64,000 bases of DNA, from assembly GCA_046594445.1 (NCBI GenBank), contig JBKJSM010000075.1, positions 1 through 64,000 on the forward strand. The letters are read 5' to 3'. How positions within the stretch are numbered: the first letter of the stretch is position 1; each line of letters opens with the position of its first letter. Shown here in pieces: positions 1 through 8,789 of this stretch. The translations under genes and the position numbers were made by a program. The notes beneath the pieces are model-generated. The model was not told where the DNA came from. It saw only the letters and a list, made by a program, of their open reading frames with translations, and searched no databases. This stretch comes from Gaiellasilicea sp046594445 (GTDB lineage: Bacteria; Actinomycetota; Thermoleophilia; Gaiellales; Gaiellaceae).

Positions 1-1929
1 GTCGAACTCGTCGTCGGCACCGTCGGACATCTCGTCCGTGTAGCTCTCGGGCGTCTCCAACAAGCTTGCGTCGAGAACCTGGCCCCGCTGGCGGCGGCAC
101 TGCTCGACGATCATCGCGATCTCCTCCTCGGTCACGTACGCGCCCTGCACGCGCTGCATCCGCGAGGTGCCGAGCGGCTTGAACAGCATGTCGCCCTGAC
201 CGAGCAGGCTCTCCGCGCCGGAGGTGTCGAGAATCACGCGCGAGTCGGTCTGGCTCGAGACGGCAAAGGCGATCCGCGACGGCACGTTCGCCTTGATCAT
301 GCCCGTGATCACGTCGACCGACGGGCGCTGCGTCGCAAGCACGAGGTGGATCCCGACGGCGCGCGACTTCTGGGCAAGGCGGATGACCGCGTCTTCGACC
401 GCCTGCGGGCTCGTCATCATCAGGTCGGCAAGCTCGTCGATCACGACCAGCAGGTAGGGCAGCGGCTCCTCGCCGCGCGCCCGGAACGCCCGGTTGGCCT
501 CGGGCAGGTTGCGGGCGCGCACGATCGAGAGGCGGTTGTAGCGGCGCTCCATCTCGGCGACGACGTTCGTGAGGACGGCGCTCGCCTCCTTCGGGCTCGA
601 GACGACGGGCGTCAGCAGATGCGGAATCGACTCGTAGTAGTTGAGCTCGATCCGTTTCGGATCGATCAGGATCATCCGCACCTCGTCCGGCGTCGAGCGC
701 AGCAGCACCGACGTCAGGATCGTATTGATGCAGCCGGACTTGCCCGAGCCGGTCGTGCCGGCGATCAGGAGGTGCGGCATCCGGGCGAGATCTGCCCAGA
801 CCGCGTTGCCGGAGATGTCCTTGCCGAGCCAGACCGCGAGCGGGCTCGCAGTCGACGGCAGGTCGTCGTAGATGTCACCGAGCGTGACGATCTTCGGCGA
901 CAGGTTCGGCACCTCGACGCCGACGGCCGACTTGCCGGGGATCGGAGCCAGGATCCGGATCTCCGTGGTCGCGAGCGCGTACGAGAGATCGTCCTTGAGC
1001 GCGGCTACCTTCGACACCTTCGTCCCCGGGGCGAGCTGCAGCTCGTAGCGCGTCACCCGCGGGCCGGCGATCTGGCCCACGATCGTCGCTTCGACGCCGA
1101 AGTGCGCGAGCGCCGTCACGAGGGTCTCGGCCGTGCGCTGGTCGGCGCCGCTCTGGCTCTTCGCGACCGCCGGCGAGGACTTCAGCACGCTCCGGTCGGG
1201 GAGCACGTACGCCCCCTCCGCGCGCGGGACGTCGAAGAGAGCCGCCTGCTCCTCCGTCGCCTTGTCGTCGAGCAAGAGCAGCGGCGGTTCGGAGAATCCT
1301 TCGGAGACGACGTCGGGGTAGTCGTGGACGACGTCGACCGGGGGCTCGTGCACGAGCGCCGGCGGCCGCTCGGCGACGGCGCGCTCCGGTCGCGTGACCG
1401 CGCGCCGTACCGCGACATGGGACCGGCGCAGGATTGCGCCGTAGGACGACCCCGAGAGCAGCAACCCGCCCGCGAGTAGCGCCGTCAGGCCGATCAGCAG
1501 CGAGCCGGTGCCGCCGAGCAGCTTCCCGAGCCCACCGCCGAAGATCTCCCCCACGGAGCCGCCGTGCGAGGAGCCGAGGGTGACCATCAAGCCGACGAGC
1601 GAGATCCCGAGCCCGGTGCGGAAGGGCTTGACGTCGAGCAGCGCGCTACGGAAGAGCATCAGCCCGCCGACGACGGCGAGCGCGAGCGGCGCCACGTATG
1701 CGGCTGAGCCGAGGACGTCCCGGGAGGCGGCTTCGAGCTTCTCCCCGACGACGCCCCCTTCCCAGCCGAGATAGAGCAGCGACGCGAGGAAGAGGCCGAG
1801 CGCGGCGAGGACGAGCCCGAGCAGCTCGGGATGCTCGTGCGCCGCGCGGGAGCGCTTCTTGGTCGTCCGCTTCTTGACGCGCGAGGGCGTGCGCGGCCGA
1901 AGCGGCCGCTTCTTCTTTCTCGCAGCCAT
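1..1929 (-). CDS. ftsK: DNA translocase FtsK/SpoIIIE, C-terminus outside window
   Basis: Septal DNA pump that moves chromosome termini into daughter cells during division. 643 codons are visible from an ATG at 1929; the reading frame is still open at base 1. The N-terminus is Lys/Arg-rich and is followed by hydrophobic segments (first at about residues 35-55). Then come a charged linker and the RecA-like motor with Walker A GTTGSGKS (Lys at about residue 397) and the Walker B segment LLVVIDELADLM. The usual post-motor segment VTEEEI is present, so only the distal linker and the DNA-reading gamma domain are lost to the window edge. It lies downstream of a 51-aa membrane ORF. Confidence 0.96.
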   Translation of the reverse strand, partial: MAARKKKRPLRPRTPSRVKKRTTKKRSRAAHEHPELLGLVLAALGLFLASLLYLGWEGGVVGEKLEAASRDVLGSAAYVAPLALAVVGGLMLFRSALLDVKPFRTGLGISLVGLMVTLGSSHGGSVGEIFGGGLGKLLGGTGSLLIGLTALLAGGLLLSGSSYGAILRRSHVAVRRAVTRPERAVAERPPALVHEPPVDVVHDYPDVVSEGFSEPPLLLLDDKATEEQAALFDVPRAEGAYVLPDRSVLKSSPAVAKSQSGADQRTAETLVTALAHFGVEATIVGQIAGPRVTRYELQLAPGTKVSKVAALKDDLSYALATTEIRILAPIPGKSAVGVEVPNLSPKIVTLGDIYDDLPSTASPLAVWLGKDISGNAVWADLARMPHLLIAGTTGSGKSGCINTILTSVLLRSTPDEVRMILIDPKRIELNYYESIPHLLTPVVSSPKEASAVLTNVVAEMERRYNRLSIVRARNLPEANRAFRARGEEPLPYLLVVIDELADLMMTSPQAVEDAVIRLAQKSRAVGIHLVLATQRPSVDVITGMIKANVPSRIAFAVSSQTDSRVILDTSGAESLLGQGDMLFKPLGTSRMQRVQGAYVTEEEIAMIVEQCRRQRGQVLDASLLETPESYTDEMSDGADDEFD

Positions 1930-1964
1930 GAGGCGCGTTTCGACGCGCAGAGCTCGGGTTCCTG

Positions 1965-2120
1965 CTAGCCGGGGCGCAAGACCGACCAGAGCAGAAGCGC
2001 CGCGGCACAGGCGGCGAGCAGCAGGCCTGCGAGCCGCCCGTTCGCCGCAGCCACCAGCCCGAGCGCCAGAGCGAGCGCCCCGAGCGCGGCGATGGCGACT
2101 CTCGCCAGGCCCGGCGGCAT
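1965..2120 (-). CDS. 51-aa hypothetical membrane protein
   Basis: Its ATG overlaps the TGA of the nucleoside hydrolase as ATGA, which suggests translational coupling. The product (starts MPPGLARVAI, ends LLLWSVLRPG) is almost entirely two hydrophobic helices, about residues 7-24 and 31-47, joined by a short AANGR turn. I recognise no family. Its position between a nucleoside-hydrolase operon and ftsK, and the tight overlap, argue that it is real; its small size and Ala/Leu-rich composition argue for caution. Confidence 0.5.
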   Translation of the reverse strand: MPPGLARVAIAALGALALALGLVAAANGRLAGLLLAACAAALLLWSVLRPG

Positions 2121-3037
2121 CAGCGGAGCGTCGCGATCCGCTCGAGCAGGAGCCCGAGGAACGCTTCCGCGTCGATCTCGACTCCCACGTGCGCGTTCGG
2201 CGCCCGATCGGTTCGGTGCCAGCGGTCGGCCACCGTGCGGCCGCGCGTCAGCTCGGAGCCGGTCTCGATCTCGACGTTCATGTGCTCGGTGACGACGAGA
2301 CCGGGATGGAACGCATGCGCCAGCGCGACCGCGTCGTGGATCGGGGCGCCGTCCCAGCCGTAGGTGTGTAGGTGGTAGCGCTTGAAAAACTCGACGAGCT
2401 CCGCGACGAAGGTGCCGACGCGGCCGGCGGCGCGAAAGCGCTCCGCCCATGCGGGCGTCAGCAGGGCGCCGTGCGTCACGTCCAGCCCGATCATCGTCAC
2501 GTCCAGGCCCGAGGAGAACACCCGCTGCGCCGCCTCGGGGTCGGCCCAGATGTTGAACTCCGCCGCGGGAGTCATGTTCCCCTCGGCGATCGCGCCGCCC
2601 ATCAGGACGATCCGTGCCGGCTCGATGCCCCGGTCGAGCGCGAGAGCCACATTGGTGAGCGGCCCCACCGGCACGAGCACGGTCTCGGGCGTCACGTGCT
2701 CGACGATGAAGTCGACGGCGTGCTGCTCGACGGGCTCGGACGCGCGCGGCGGCAGGTCCGGCCCGTCCAGCCCGCTCTCCCCGTGCACGTGCGCGGCGAC
2801 CTGGAGCTCTCGCTCGAGCGGGCGATCGGCGCCCATCGCGACGGGGATGTCCTGCCGGCCGGCGAGCGCGAGCACCCGGAGCGCGTTGTCCGTTGTCTTG
2901 TCGAGCGTCTGGTTGCCGTGCGTCGTCGTGACGCCGACGAGGTCGACCTCAGGGCTCGCGAGCGCGAGCAAGAGCGCGATCGCGTCGTCGTGGCCCGGAT
3001 CGCAGTCGAGGATGACGGGGATCACCGCGCCGGTCAC
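2120..3037 (-). CDS. Inosine/uridine-preferring nucleoside hydrolase family
   Basis: 305 aa. It hydrolyses the N-glycosidic bond of ribonucleosides to give base plus ribose. The N-terminal calcium-binding signature DCDPGHDDAIAL is intact at about residues 10-21, and the family segments VPVGPLTNVALAL and MGGAI follow, as does the conserved EFNIWADPEAA. GTG start overlapping the upstream ribokinase stop as GTGA. Pairing with ribokinase makes sense because the ribose released would be phosphorylated by the neighbour. Substrate preference cannot be read from sequence. Confidence 0.92.
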   Translation of the reverse strand: MTGAVIPVILDCDPGHDDAIALLLALASPEVDLVGVTTTHGNQTLDKTTDNALRVLALAGRQDIPVAMGADRPLERELQVAAHVHGESGLDGPDLPPRASEPVEQHAVDFIVEHVTPETVLVPVGPLTNVALALDRGIEPARIVLMGGAIAEGNMTPAAEFNIWADPEAAQRVFSSGLDVTMIGLDVTHGALLTPAWAERFRAAGRVGTFVAELVEFFKRYHLHTYGWDGAPIHDAVALAHAFHPGLVVTEHMNVEIETGSELTRGRTVADRWHRTDRAPNAHVGVEIDAEAFLGLLLERIATLR

Positions 3038-3843
3038 CGGGCCAGTATCCCGTCGATCTCGGCCGTGGTGGGCAGCGAGGGCTGCGCACCGAAGCGCGAA
3101 GCGGCGAGCGCGCCGGCTGCGCAGGCGCGGACAAGGGCCTCTCCGCGCTCGCGCCCTTCGAGCAGGGCGACGAGCAGGCAGGCCGTGAACGCATCGCCGG
3201 CGGCGGTGCCGTCGACGGCCTCGACTCGCGGCGGCTCGGCGCGGGCCACTTCCTCCCCGTCCTCCAGCAGCACCGCCCCCTCTGCGCCGAGCGTGAGCGC
3301 GATCAACCCATCGCGCCGTTTCAGCAGCTCCAGCTCGTAGCGGTTGACGATGGTGAGGTCGGCGTCGACGTCGATCGGCCGCCCCGGGGCTGCGTTCAGA
3401 CAGAAGAGCCCAGTTGCCTGCTCCCAGGCGCTGATCACCGCCTCACTCGGGATCTCGAGCTGACAGAGGACGGCGTCTGACTCGGGAAGCTCGACCTGCC
3501 GGAGCTCGCTGTTCGCGCCGGGTGCGACCGCGATCTGATTCTCGCCGCTCGCGTCGACGAGGATCAGCGCAACGCCGGTGGGGGCCGCGACGCGCGTGGC
3601 CCGGAGCGTGAGGCCATGCTCCTCGGGCAACGCTTCCGCGGCGAACGCGTCCTCTCCGACCGCGCAGACGAGCGTCACGTCGGCGCCGAGCCGGGCGCAG
3701 GCGACGGCCTGGTTCGCGCCCTTGCCGCCGGGCACGCGCTGGAAGCTCGCGTCCGTGACCGTCTCGCCCGGCCGCGGCAGCCGCTCGACCCGGGCGACGA
3801 GGTCGAGGTTGACGCTGCCGACGACGGTGATGCTAGGCGGCAA
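3034..3843 (-). CDS. rbsK: Ribokinase-like PfkB sugar kinase
   Basis: 269 aa, slightly short for a ribokinase (about 300). It phosphorylates ribose, or a related sugar, with ATP. The N-terminal signature VVGSVNLDLVARVERLPRPG and the glycine-rich PGGKGANQAVACARLG are typical, and the C-terminal anion-hole/catalytic segment DGTAAGDAFTACL carries the catalytic Asp. The frame has no ATG near the fold start; a TTG at 3843 gives the full first strand, overlapping the upstream unknown gene by 11 bp. Salvage of ribose from nucleosides with the downstream hydrolase is inferred from context. Confidence 0.88.
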   Translation of the reverse strand: MPPSITVVGSVNLDLVARVERLPRPGETVTDASFQRVPGGKGANQAVACARLGADVTLVCAVGEDAFAAEALPEEHGLTLRATRVAAPTGVALILVDASGENQIAVAPGANSELRQVELPESDAVLCQLEIPSEAVISAWEQATGLFCLNAAPGRPIDVDADLTIVNRYELELLKRRDGLIALTLGAEGAVLLEDGEEVARAEPPRVEAVDGTAAGDAFTACLLVALLEGRERGEALVRACAAGALAASRFGAQPSLPTTAEIDGILAR

Positions 3844-4420
3844 GCGCTCTCAGGTCGTCCACGGTCGAGCCGAGCAGGGTGTCGCGGAGGTCGAACAGCC
3901 CGGCCCACAGCGAGGAGGCGTCGGGAGGGGCGTCGAGCCTCGCCGCGTCCGAGAGCCCCTGGAGCGCCCGCACGAGCACGGCCAGCTCGAGGTACGCGGA
4001 CGCCACACGGGTCGGGCAGGCGTGCACGCCCGCGCGCGTGAGCACGGCTCGCCACTCGACGAGCTCGCCGGCGCCCGGGCCCATGTACCAGGAGCGGCCC
4101 TCGGCCTGGTCGGCCTCGAGCTCGAGCAGGTAGCGGCCCAGCGGCGCCTCGAGGCCCGCGAGCGCTGTCTCGACGCGATCGGCCGCGTGGCGCAGCGCTG
4201 CTTCGCGGCCGCCGGGCGTCCCCGGCTTCGCCTCGCCTCTCCCCCAGCGCTCGAGCAGCCGGCAGAAGGCGAGGGCCGCCGCCTCGCAGGCGCGAAGCTG
4301 CGCGATCAGACGGCGAGCGGTCAGCTCGCTTGCGGCGTGCCCGACCAGCACGTCGGGCCAGCCTGTTCCCGCTCCGGCCCCGGCAAAGCCGGCGCCTCCG
4401 CTAATGGGCAGCTCCGTCAA
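3833..4420 (-). CDS. Hypothetical helical protein, 195 aa
   Basis: Unrecognised. The protein is Ala/Leu/Arg-rich and probably all-helical. It contains the segments GRYLLELEADQAEGRSWYMGP (about residues 96-116) and LRDTLLGSTVDDLRALAA at the C-terminus, with no signal peptide or membrane segment. The start is a TTG 11 bp after the RNase J stop, and the gene overlaps the ribokinase start by 11 bp, so it is read as an operon member. The TTG start and lack of a clear Shine-Dalgarno leave the N-terminus uncertain. Confidence 0.6.
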   Translation of the reverse strand: MTELPISGGAGFAGAGAGTGWPDVLVGHAASELTARRLIAQLRACEAAALAFCRLLERWGRGEAKPGTPGGREAALRHAADRVETALAGLEAPLGRYLLELEADQAEGRSWYMGPGAGELVEWRAVLTRAGVHACPTRVASAYLELAVLVRALQGLSDAARLDAPPDASSLWAGLFDLRDTLLGSTVDDLRALAA

Positions 4421-4431
4421 GCCTACGCTGC

Positions 4432-6162
4432 CTAGACTTCAATCACGACTGGGAGGATCATCGGCCGGCGGCGCGTTCTGTCGTAGATGATCTGCCCGAC
4501 TGAGTCGTGCAGGTGCTCCTGCAGCAGCTTGATCTCCGTGATGTCGTCGGAAGCGAGCTCCTGGAGGACTCGAGTAGCCTCCTCGCGCAGGTCGTCGAGC
4601 AAATCCTCGGAGTCGCCGAAGCCGCGTGCGATCAGCTCGGGAGCCGCAGGCGTGCCGCCGTTCGAGCTCGCGAGCGTCGCGACGATGATCAGCACGCCGT
4701 CCTCCGAGAGCCGCCGCCGGTCGCGGAGGGCGACGTCCCGCACGTCGCCGACGCCGAGCCCGTCCACGAACGTGACGCCGGCTTCGATCCGGTCGACGAT
4801 CCGCGGCGTCTTGCCCTGCTCGAGCTCGACCACGGAGCCGTTCTCGCCGATCAGGATCGCGTCCGCGGGCACGCCTGCGTCGCGCGCGAGCTGGCCGTGG
4901 GCCGCCAGCATCCGGTACTCGCCGTGTACCGGCATCACGGCCTTCGGCCGCAGGAGCGCGAGCATCGTCCGCATCTCCTCGGCGCAGGCGTGGCCCGACA
5001 CGTGGACCATCGCGATCTCCTGGTGCAGCACCTCAGCCCCTGACTTCGCGAGCCGGTTGATCGCGTCGTGGACGCGCAGCTCGTTGCCGGGGACCGGCTT
5101 CGCAGAGATGATCACAGTGTCGCCACGGTCGACCCGGATCGACTGGTGGTCGTTGTAGGCGATCCGCGTCAGAGCGGACATCGGCTCGCCCTGGCTGCCC
5201 GTGCAGAGAATCATCACCTCGCCCGGCGGCAAGTCCATCGCGTTCTGCGGGTTGACGAGCACGTGCTCGGGCACGTCCAGGTAGCCCAGCGTCTTCGCGA
5301 TGTTGAGGTTCTTGCGCATCGAGCGGCCGACGATCGCGACCTTCCGGTTCACCTGGATCGCGACCTCTACCGCCTGTTGCATGCGATGGATGTTGGACGC
5401 GAAGGAGGCGACGAGGATCCGACCTTTGCGGACCGGAATCAGCGTCTTGAACGCCTCGCCGACGAGCCGCTCTGAGCCGGTCATGCCGGGGCGCTCCGCG
5501 TTTGTCGAGTCCCCGAGCAGCAGGTCGACGCCCTGATTGCCGAGCTCGGCGAGCCGGCCGACGTCGGTCTTCAGCCCGTCGACGGGCGTGTGATCGAGCT
5601 TCCAGTCGCCCGTGTGGACGACGCGGCCGGCCGCGGTCTCGAGCACCACGGCGACGCAGTCCGGGATCGAGTGCGCGACGCGCACGAAGTCGAGCGTGAA
5701 GGAGCCGACCTGGATCGGCTTGCCGGTCTCGGCCTCGCGCAGCTTCGTCGAGGCCGTCAGCCCGTGCTCGTCGAGCTTGGACTTGATCAGCCCCAGCGTC
5801 AGCTTCGTCGCAATCACCTCGTCGCAGTCGACCTCGCGCAGGAGGTACGGCAGCCCGCCGACGTGGTCTTCGTGGCCGTGCGTGAGCACGACCGCATTGA
5901 CGCGCCGGTCGCGCAGGTACTCGATGTCCGGCAGCAGTAGGTCGACGCCCAGGTGCTCGTCGCGAGGGAAGGCGAGGCCCGCGTCGACGACGACGATCTC
6001 GTCGCCGTGCTCGTACACGGTCATGTTCTTGCCCACCTCGCCGAGGCCGCCGAGCGGGATGATTCGGAGGGTTCCGTGCACCGGCTGAGTGTATGCGCGA
6101 CCGCCGGCGGGGAGCTTGATCCTTCGATCGGGGCGACGAAGGAGATTGAAAAAATCCCCCAT
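4432..6162 (-). CDS. rnj: Ribonuclease J
   Basis: Metallo-beta-lactamase/beta-CASP RNase with 5'-exo and endonuclease activities in mRNA turnover and rRNA maturation. The chosen ATG (MGDFFNLLRR) gives 576 aa, close to the usual 555; the frame stays open upstream to 6288, but that extension is Arg-rich shadow sequence. Zinc ligands THGHEDH are at His95/His97/Asp99/His100, followed by the beta-CASP segments HTGDWK, GDSTN, CTGSQGEP and VHGEYRM, and a C-terminal domain ending RRRPMILPVVIEV. Its start is only 44 bp from the divergent protease gene. Confidence 0.96.
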   Translation of the reverse strand: MGDFFNLLRRPDRRIKLPAGGRAYTQPVHGTLRIIPLGGLGEVGKNMTVYEHGDEIVVVDAGLAFPRDEHLGVDLLLPDIEYLRDRRVNAVVLTHGHEDHVGGLPYLLREVDCDEVIATKLTLGLIKSKLDEHGLTASTKLREAETGKPIQVGSFTLDFVRVAHSIPDCVAVVLETAAGRVVHTGDWKLDHTPVDGLKTDVGRLAELGNQGVDLLLGDSTNAERPGMTGSERLVGEAFKTLIPVRKGRILVASFASNIHRMQQAVEVAIQVNRKVAIVGRSMRKNLNIAKTLGYLDVPEHVLVNPQNAMDLPPGEVMILCTGSQGEPMSALTRIAYNDHQSIRVDRGDTVIISAKPVPGNELRVHDAINRLAKSGAEVLHQEIAMVHVSGHACAEEMRTMLALLRPKAVMPVHGEYRMLAAHGQLARDAGVPADAILIGENGSVVELEQGKTPRIVDRIEAGVTFVDGLGVGDVRDVALRDRRRLSEDGVLIIVATLASSNGGTPAAPELIARGFGDSEDLLDDLREEATRVLQELASDDITEIKLLQEHLHDSVGQIIYDRTRRRPMILPVVIEV

Positions 6163-6206
6163 TCGAGTGTTTCGCCACGAAGGGTTTTCGAACACAACGT
6201 GTCCCC

Positions 6207-8774
6207 ATGCGGCATCAACGGACCCTCCACCGTTGCGCCGGCGCCTTCGCCGTCGCAATCTGCACCTTCGCGTTCCCCGCGTATGCACGCGCGGACGCGA
6301 CGGCGTACGGGCCGAAGGTCGAGCCGGCGCTCGCCGAGCTCGTCCAGGCGGCCGAGGCTGCGTACGCCGACGAGCGGCAGCAGCGGTCTGCTGCCTTCCA
6401 GCAGGACTCGGCCAAGCTGGCCGTCGACTCGCTCGAGCGCCGGCGTCAGCACGAGGAGGCGTTCCGCAACGCGGAGCTACAGCTCGACAAGGAGTTCGCT
6501 GCGCTCCAGCTCGACCAGGAGGCCCGGTTCGCCGCCGCGCGGACCGAGCGCGCTCGCGCCCACCGCGCGGCGGTGGCGCGCCTCGAGGCGCAGTACAAGC
6601 CCAAGCTGCGCAAGGCGACGAAGCTTCGGAACGCGAAGCTCGTCAAGCAGCTGCGGACGCGGCGTGCAGCCGCACTCGCAGCGCAGGCGCGGACGTCCGA
6701 AGCGAAGCGGGCTCGGCTCAACGCGGCCTTCGCGGCGCTGCAGGCGGAGCGCGCGACCGGCTACGCCGCCGCCAAAGTCCAGCGTGAATCGGCTTTGCGC
6801 AGCGAGCTCGAGCAGCTCGACGCGCAGTCTGCGGCCGCCCAGGGGAGCCAGGCCGCCGCGTTCGCCGAGGAGCAGCGCAAGCGCGACGCCGCCTTCGCCG
6901 CCACCCCCGTGAAGACGATTGCCTTCGGCGAAGCGATCAGCGCCGCCCGCGACGAGGTCGGCGCTCAGCTGCGGTTCGAGCTCGAGCTGATCGACGCGCA
7001 GGCGCTGATCGTCGAGCTCGGCGACCTGCAGCGGCTCGCGGACTCGCCCGGGATCACGCGGCTGAGCCTCGACGCGCCGACCGAGCGCACCGCGGAACCG
7101 GCCTCGCAGACCTCACCTTTCAGCTCGCTCGCCTCCCTCTACCCGACGCTCGTGGGCGCACCCGCAGCTTGGGCGGCCGGATACACGGGCGACGGGGTCG
7201 GGATCGCGGTCCTCGACAGCGGCGTCACCGCCACCGGTGACTTCGGCGCGCGCCTCGTCCACGCCGCGGTCCCCAGCCTCCAGAGCGCGGTCGTCGACTC
7301 ACTCGGGCACGGCACATTCGTCGCCTCGGTCGCGGCCGGCCGGTCCGCGGACGGTCGCTACGTGGGCGTCGCTCCCGGTGCGAGCGTCGTCGCCGTCAAC
7401 GTCTCGCGCGATGACACCGTCTATTCGAGCGATGTCGTCAAGGGCCTCGAGTGGGTGCTGGCGAACCGCAAGGCCAAGAACATCCGCGTCGTCGTGCTGG
7501 CGCTCGCCGAGTCGCTGCCGAGCACCTACCGCACGAGCGTGCTCGACTACGCGGTCGAGAAGCTCTGGCTGAAGGGAATGGTCGTCGTCGTCTCCTCCGG
7601 GAACAACGGTCCCGACACGATGCAGTTCGCGCCCGGCAACGATCCGCTCGTGATCACGGTCGGCGCGTCCGACCCCGCGGGGACGCCGGAGCGCGCCGAC
7701 GACAAGCTGGCGACGTTCTCGTCCTTCGGCAAGACCCTCGACGGTCACGTCAAGCCCGACCTGGTCGCACCCGGCAAGAACGTGGTCGCGGCGCTGCCAA
7801 CAGGCTCGACGCTCGAGCTGATGGCGCCGGACGCCAACCACATCGAGCCCGGCTACGTTCGCATGAACGGAACGTCCGTCGCAGCGCCGCAGGTGGCGGG
7901 CGCCGTGGCGATCCTGCTCGAGAAGAGCCCGAGTCTGACCCCCGACCAGGTCAAGTGGCTGCTGACGGCGACCACGACGGCGCTCGACGGCAGCACGGCC
8001 GGCGTGCTCGACATCGCAAGCGCTCTCGCCTTCAAGGGCCCGGTTGGCCGCGCGAACGAGGGCGTGACCCCCGCGACCGCGCCGCTCAAGCCGGACAGCG
8101 ACGACGGGCGCCGAAGCGAATTCAACGCGGGTGCGCTCAAGGATGCCCTCTCGTGGGAGCGCGTGGCTACCAAGCTCGACGCGGCGCAGGGGAAGAATGC
8201 GGCCCAGGCCTGGGAGAAGGCCGCAAGCCTCTGGCTCGACCCGCTCGGCGTCCCCTACAAGTCCGCGATCGACTTCGACCGCGCGGCGAATTCCTGGACG
8301 AGGGCCGGCGAGGCGGCGAAGGCCGCGACGGCATGGGAGCGCGCTGCGGTCGCCGCCGGACGCGTGCCGGCCTGGCAGCCTGCCTCGGCCTACTGGGGCC
8401 TCGCGGCGGGCGCCTGGGAGAGCGTGAGCAAGCTCGACAAGGCAGCCTCCGATTGGGAGCTGGCGGCCCGCGACGCCGAGGCGGTTACGTCCTCGAAGGC
8501 GACGGTCGAGAACAAGGCGAACGCGTGGGTCAAGGCGGGCGCCGCACTCGACAACGCTTCCGCCGGCTGGAAGAAGCTCGGGGCCCTGGACAAGGCGGCC
8601 GCGGTGGACGCGCGCAACCTCGCCCTCCGGAGCCGCGCGAACGATTGGGCGAACACGACGTGGACGAACACGACGTGGACGAACACCACCTGGACGAACA
8701 CCACCTGGACGAACACGACGTGGACGAACACGACCTGGACGAACACCACTTGGAACAGCTCCACCTGGGACTAA
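6207..8774 (+). CDS. Secreted S8 (subtilisin-like) serine peptidase with coiled coil and Trp-repeat tail
   Basis: 855 aa. A signal peptide (about residues 1-30, ending AYARA) is followed by about 210 residues of Ala/Glu/Lys/Arg-rich coiled coil. The peptidase domain carries the triad Asp337 (AVLDSGV), His368 (LGHGTFVAS) and Ser557 (NGTSVAAPQ), with oxyanion Asn466 (SSGNNG). After the catalytic domain come Ala/Lys/Trp-rich helical segments (AWEKAASLW, AWERAAVAAG, DWELAARDAE) that look like degenerate repeats, then the NTTWT repeat tail. Likely exported and possibly wall- or polymer-associated; the substrate is unknown. The next gene starts 15 bp downstream, suggesting an operon with the HD-GYP protein. 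Confidence 0.9.
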   Translation: MRHQRTLHRCAGAFAVAICTFAFPAYARADATAYGPKVEPALAELVQAAEAAYADERQQRSAAFQQDSAKLAVDSLERRRQHEEAFRNAELQLDKEFAALQLDQEARFAAARTERARAHRAAVARLEAQYKPKLRKATKLRNAKLVKQLRTRRAAALAAQARTSEAKRARLNAAFAALQAERATGYAAAKVQRESALRSELEQLDAQSAAAQGSQAAAFAEEQRKRDAAFAATPVKTIAFGEAISAARDEVGAQLRFELELIDAQALIVELGDLQRLADSPGITRLSLDAPTERTAEPASQTSPFSSLASLYPTLVGAPAAWAAGYTGDGVGIAVLDSGVTATGDFGARLVHAAVPSLQSAVVDSLGHGTFVASVAAGRSADGRYVGVAPGASVVAVNVSRDDTVYSSDVVKGLEWVLANRKAKNIRVVVLALAESLPSTYRTSVLDYAVEKLWLKGMVVVVSSGNNGPDTMQFAPGNDPLVITVGASDPAGTPERADDKLATFSSFGKTLDGHVKPDLVAPGKNVVAALPTGSTLELMAPDANHIEPGYVRMNGTSVAAPQVAGAVAILLEKSPSLTPDQVKWLLTATTTALDGSTAGVLDIASALAFKGPVGRANEGVTPATAPLKPDSDDGRRSEFNAGALKDALSWERVATKLDAAQGKNAAQAWEKAASLWLDPLGVPYKSAIDFDRAANSWTRAGEAAKAATAWERAAVAAGRVPAWQPASAYWGLAAGAWESVSKLDKAASDWELAARDAEAVTSSKATVENKANAWVKAGAALDNASAGWKKLGALDKAAAVDARNLALRSRANDWANTTWTNTTWTNTTWTNTTWTNTTWTNTTWTNTTWNSSTWD
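8652..8771 (+). repeat. 15-bp in-frame tandem repeat encoding NTTWT
   Basis: Six perfect NTTWT units (15 bp each) are followed by NTTWN and SSTWD at the extreme C-terminus of the S8 peptidase. Units differ at some synonymous third positions (acg/acc), so the protein sequence is better conserved than the DNA. This is consistent with selection on the peptide rather than recent slippage. Confidence 0.97.
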
Positions 8775-8789
8775 GGCGGTTGCGGCACC

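Noticed and set aside
346..1479. 377-codon plus-strand frame over ftsK
   Set aside because: High-GC shadow; the minus strand carries continuous FtsK motifs through the same bases.
8652..8771. CRISPR-like array
   Set aside because: Contiguous 15-bp in-frame coding repeat without spacers.
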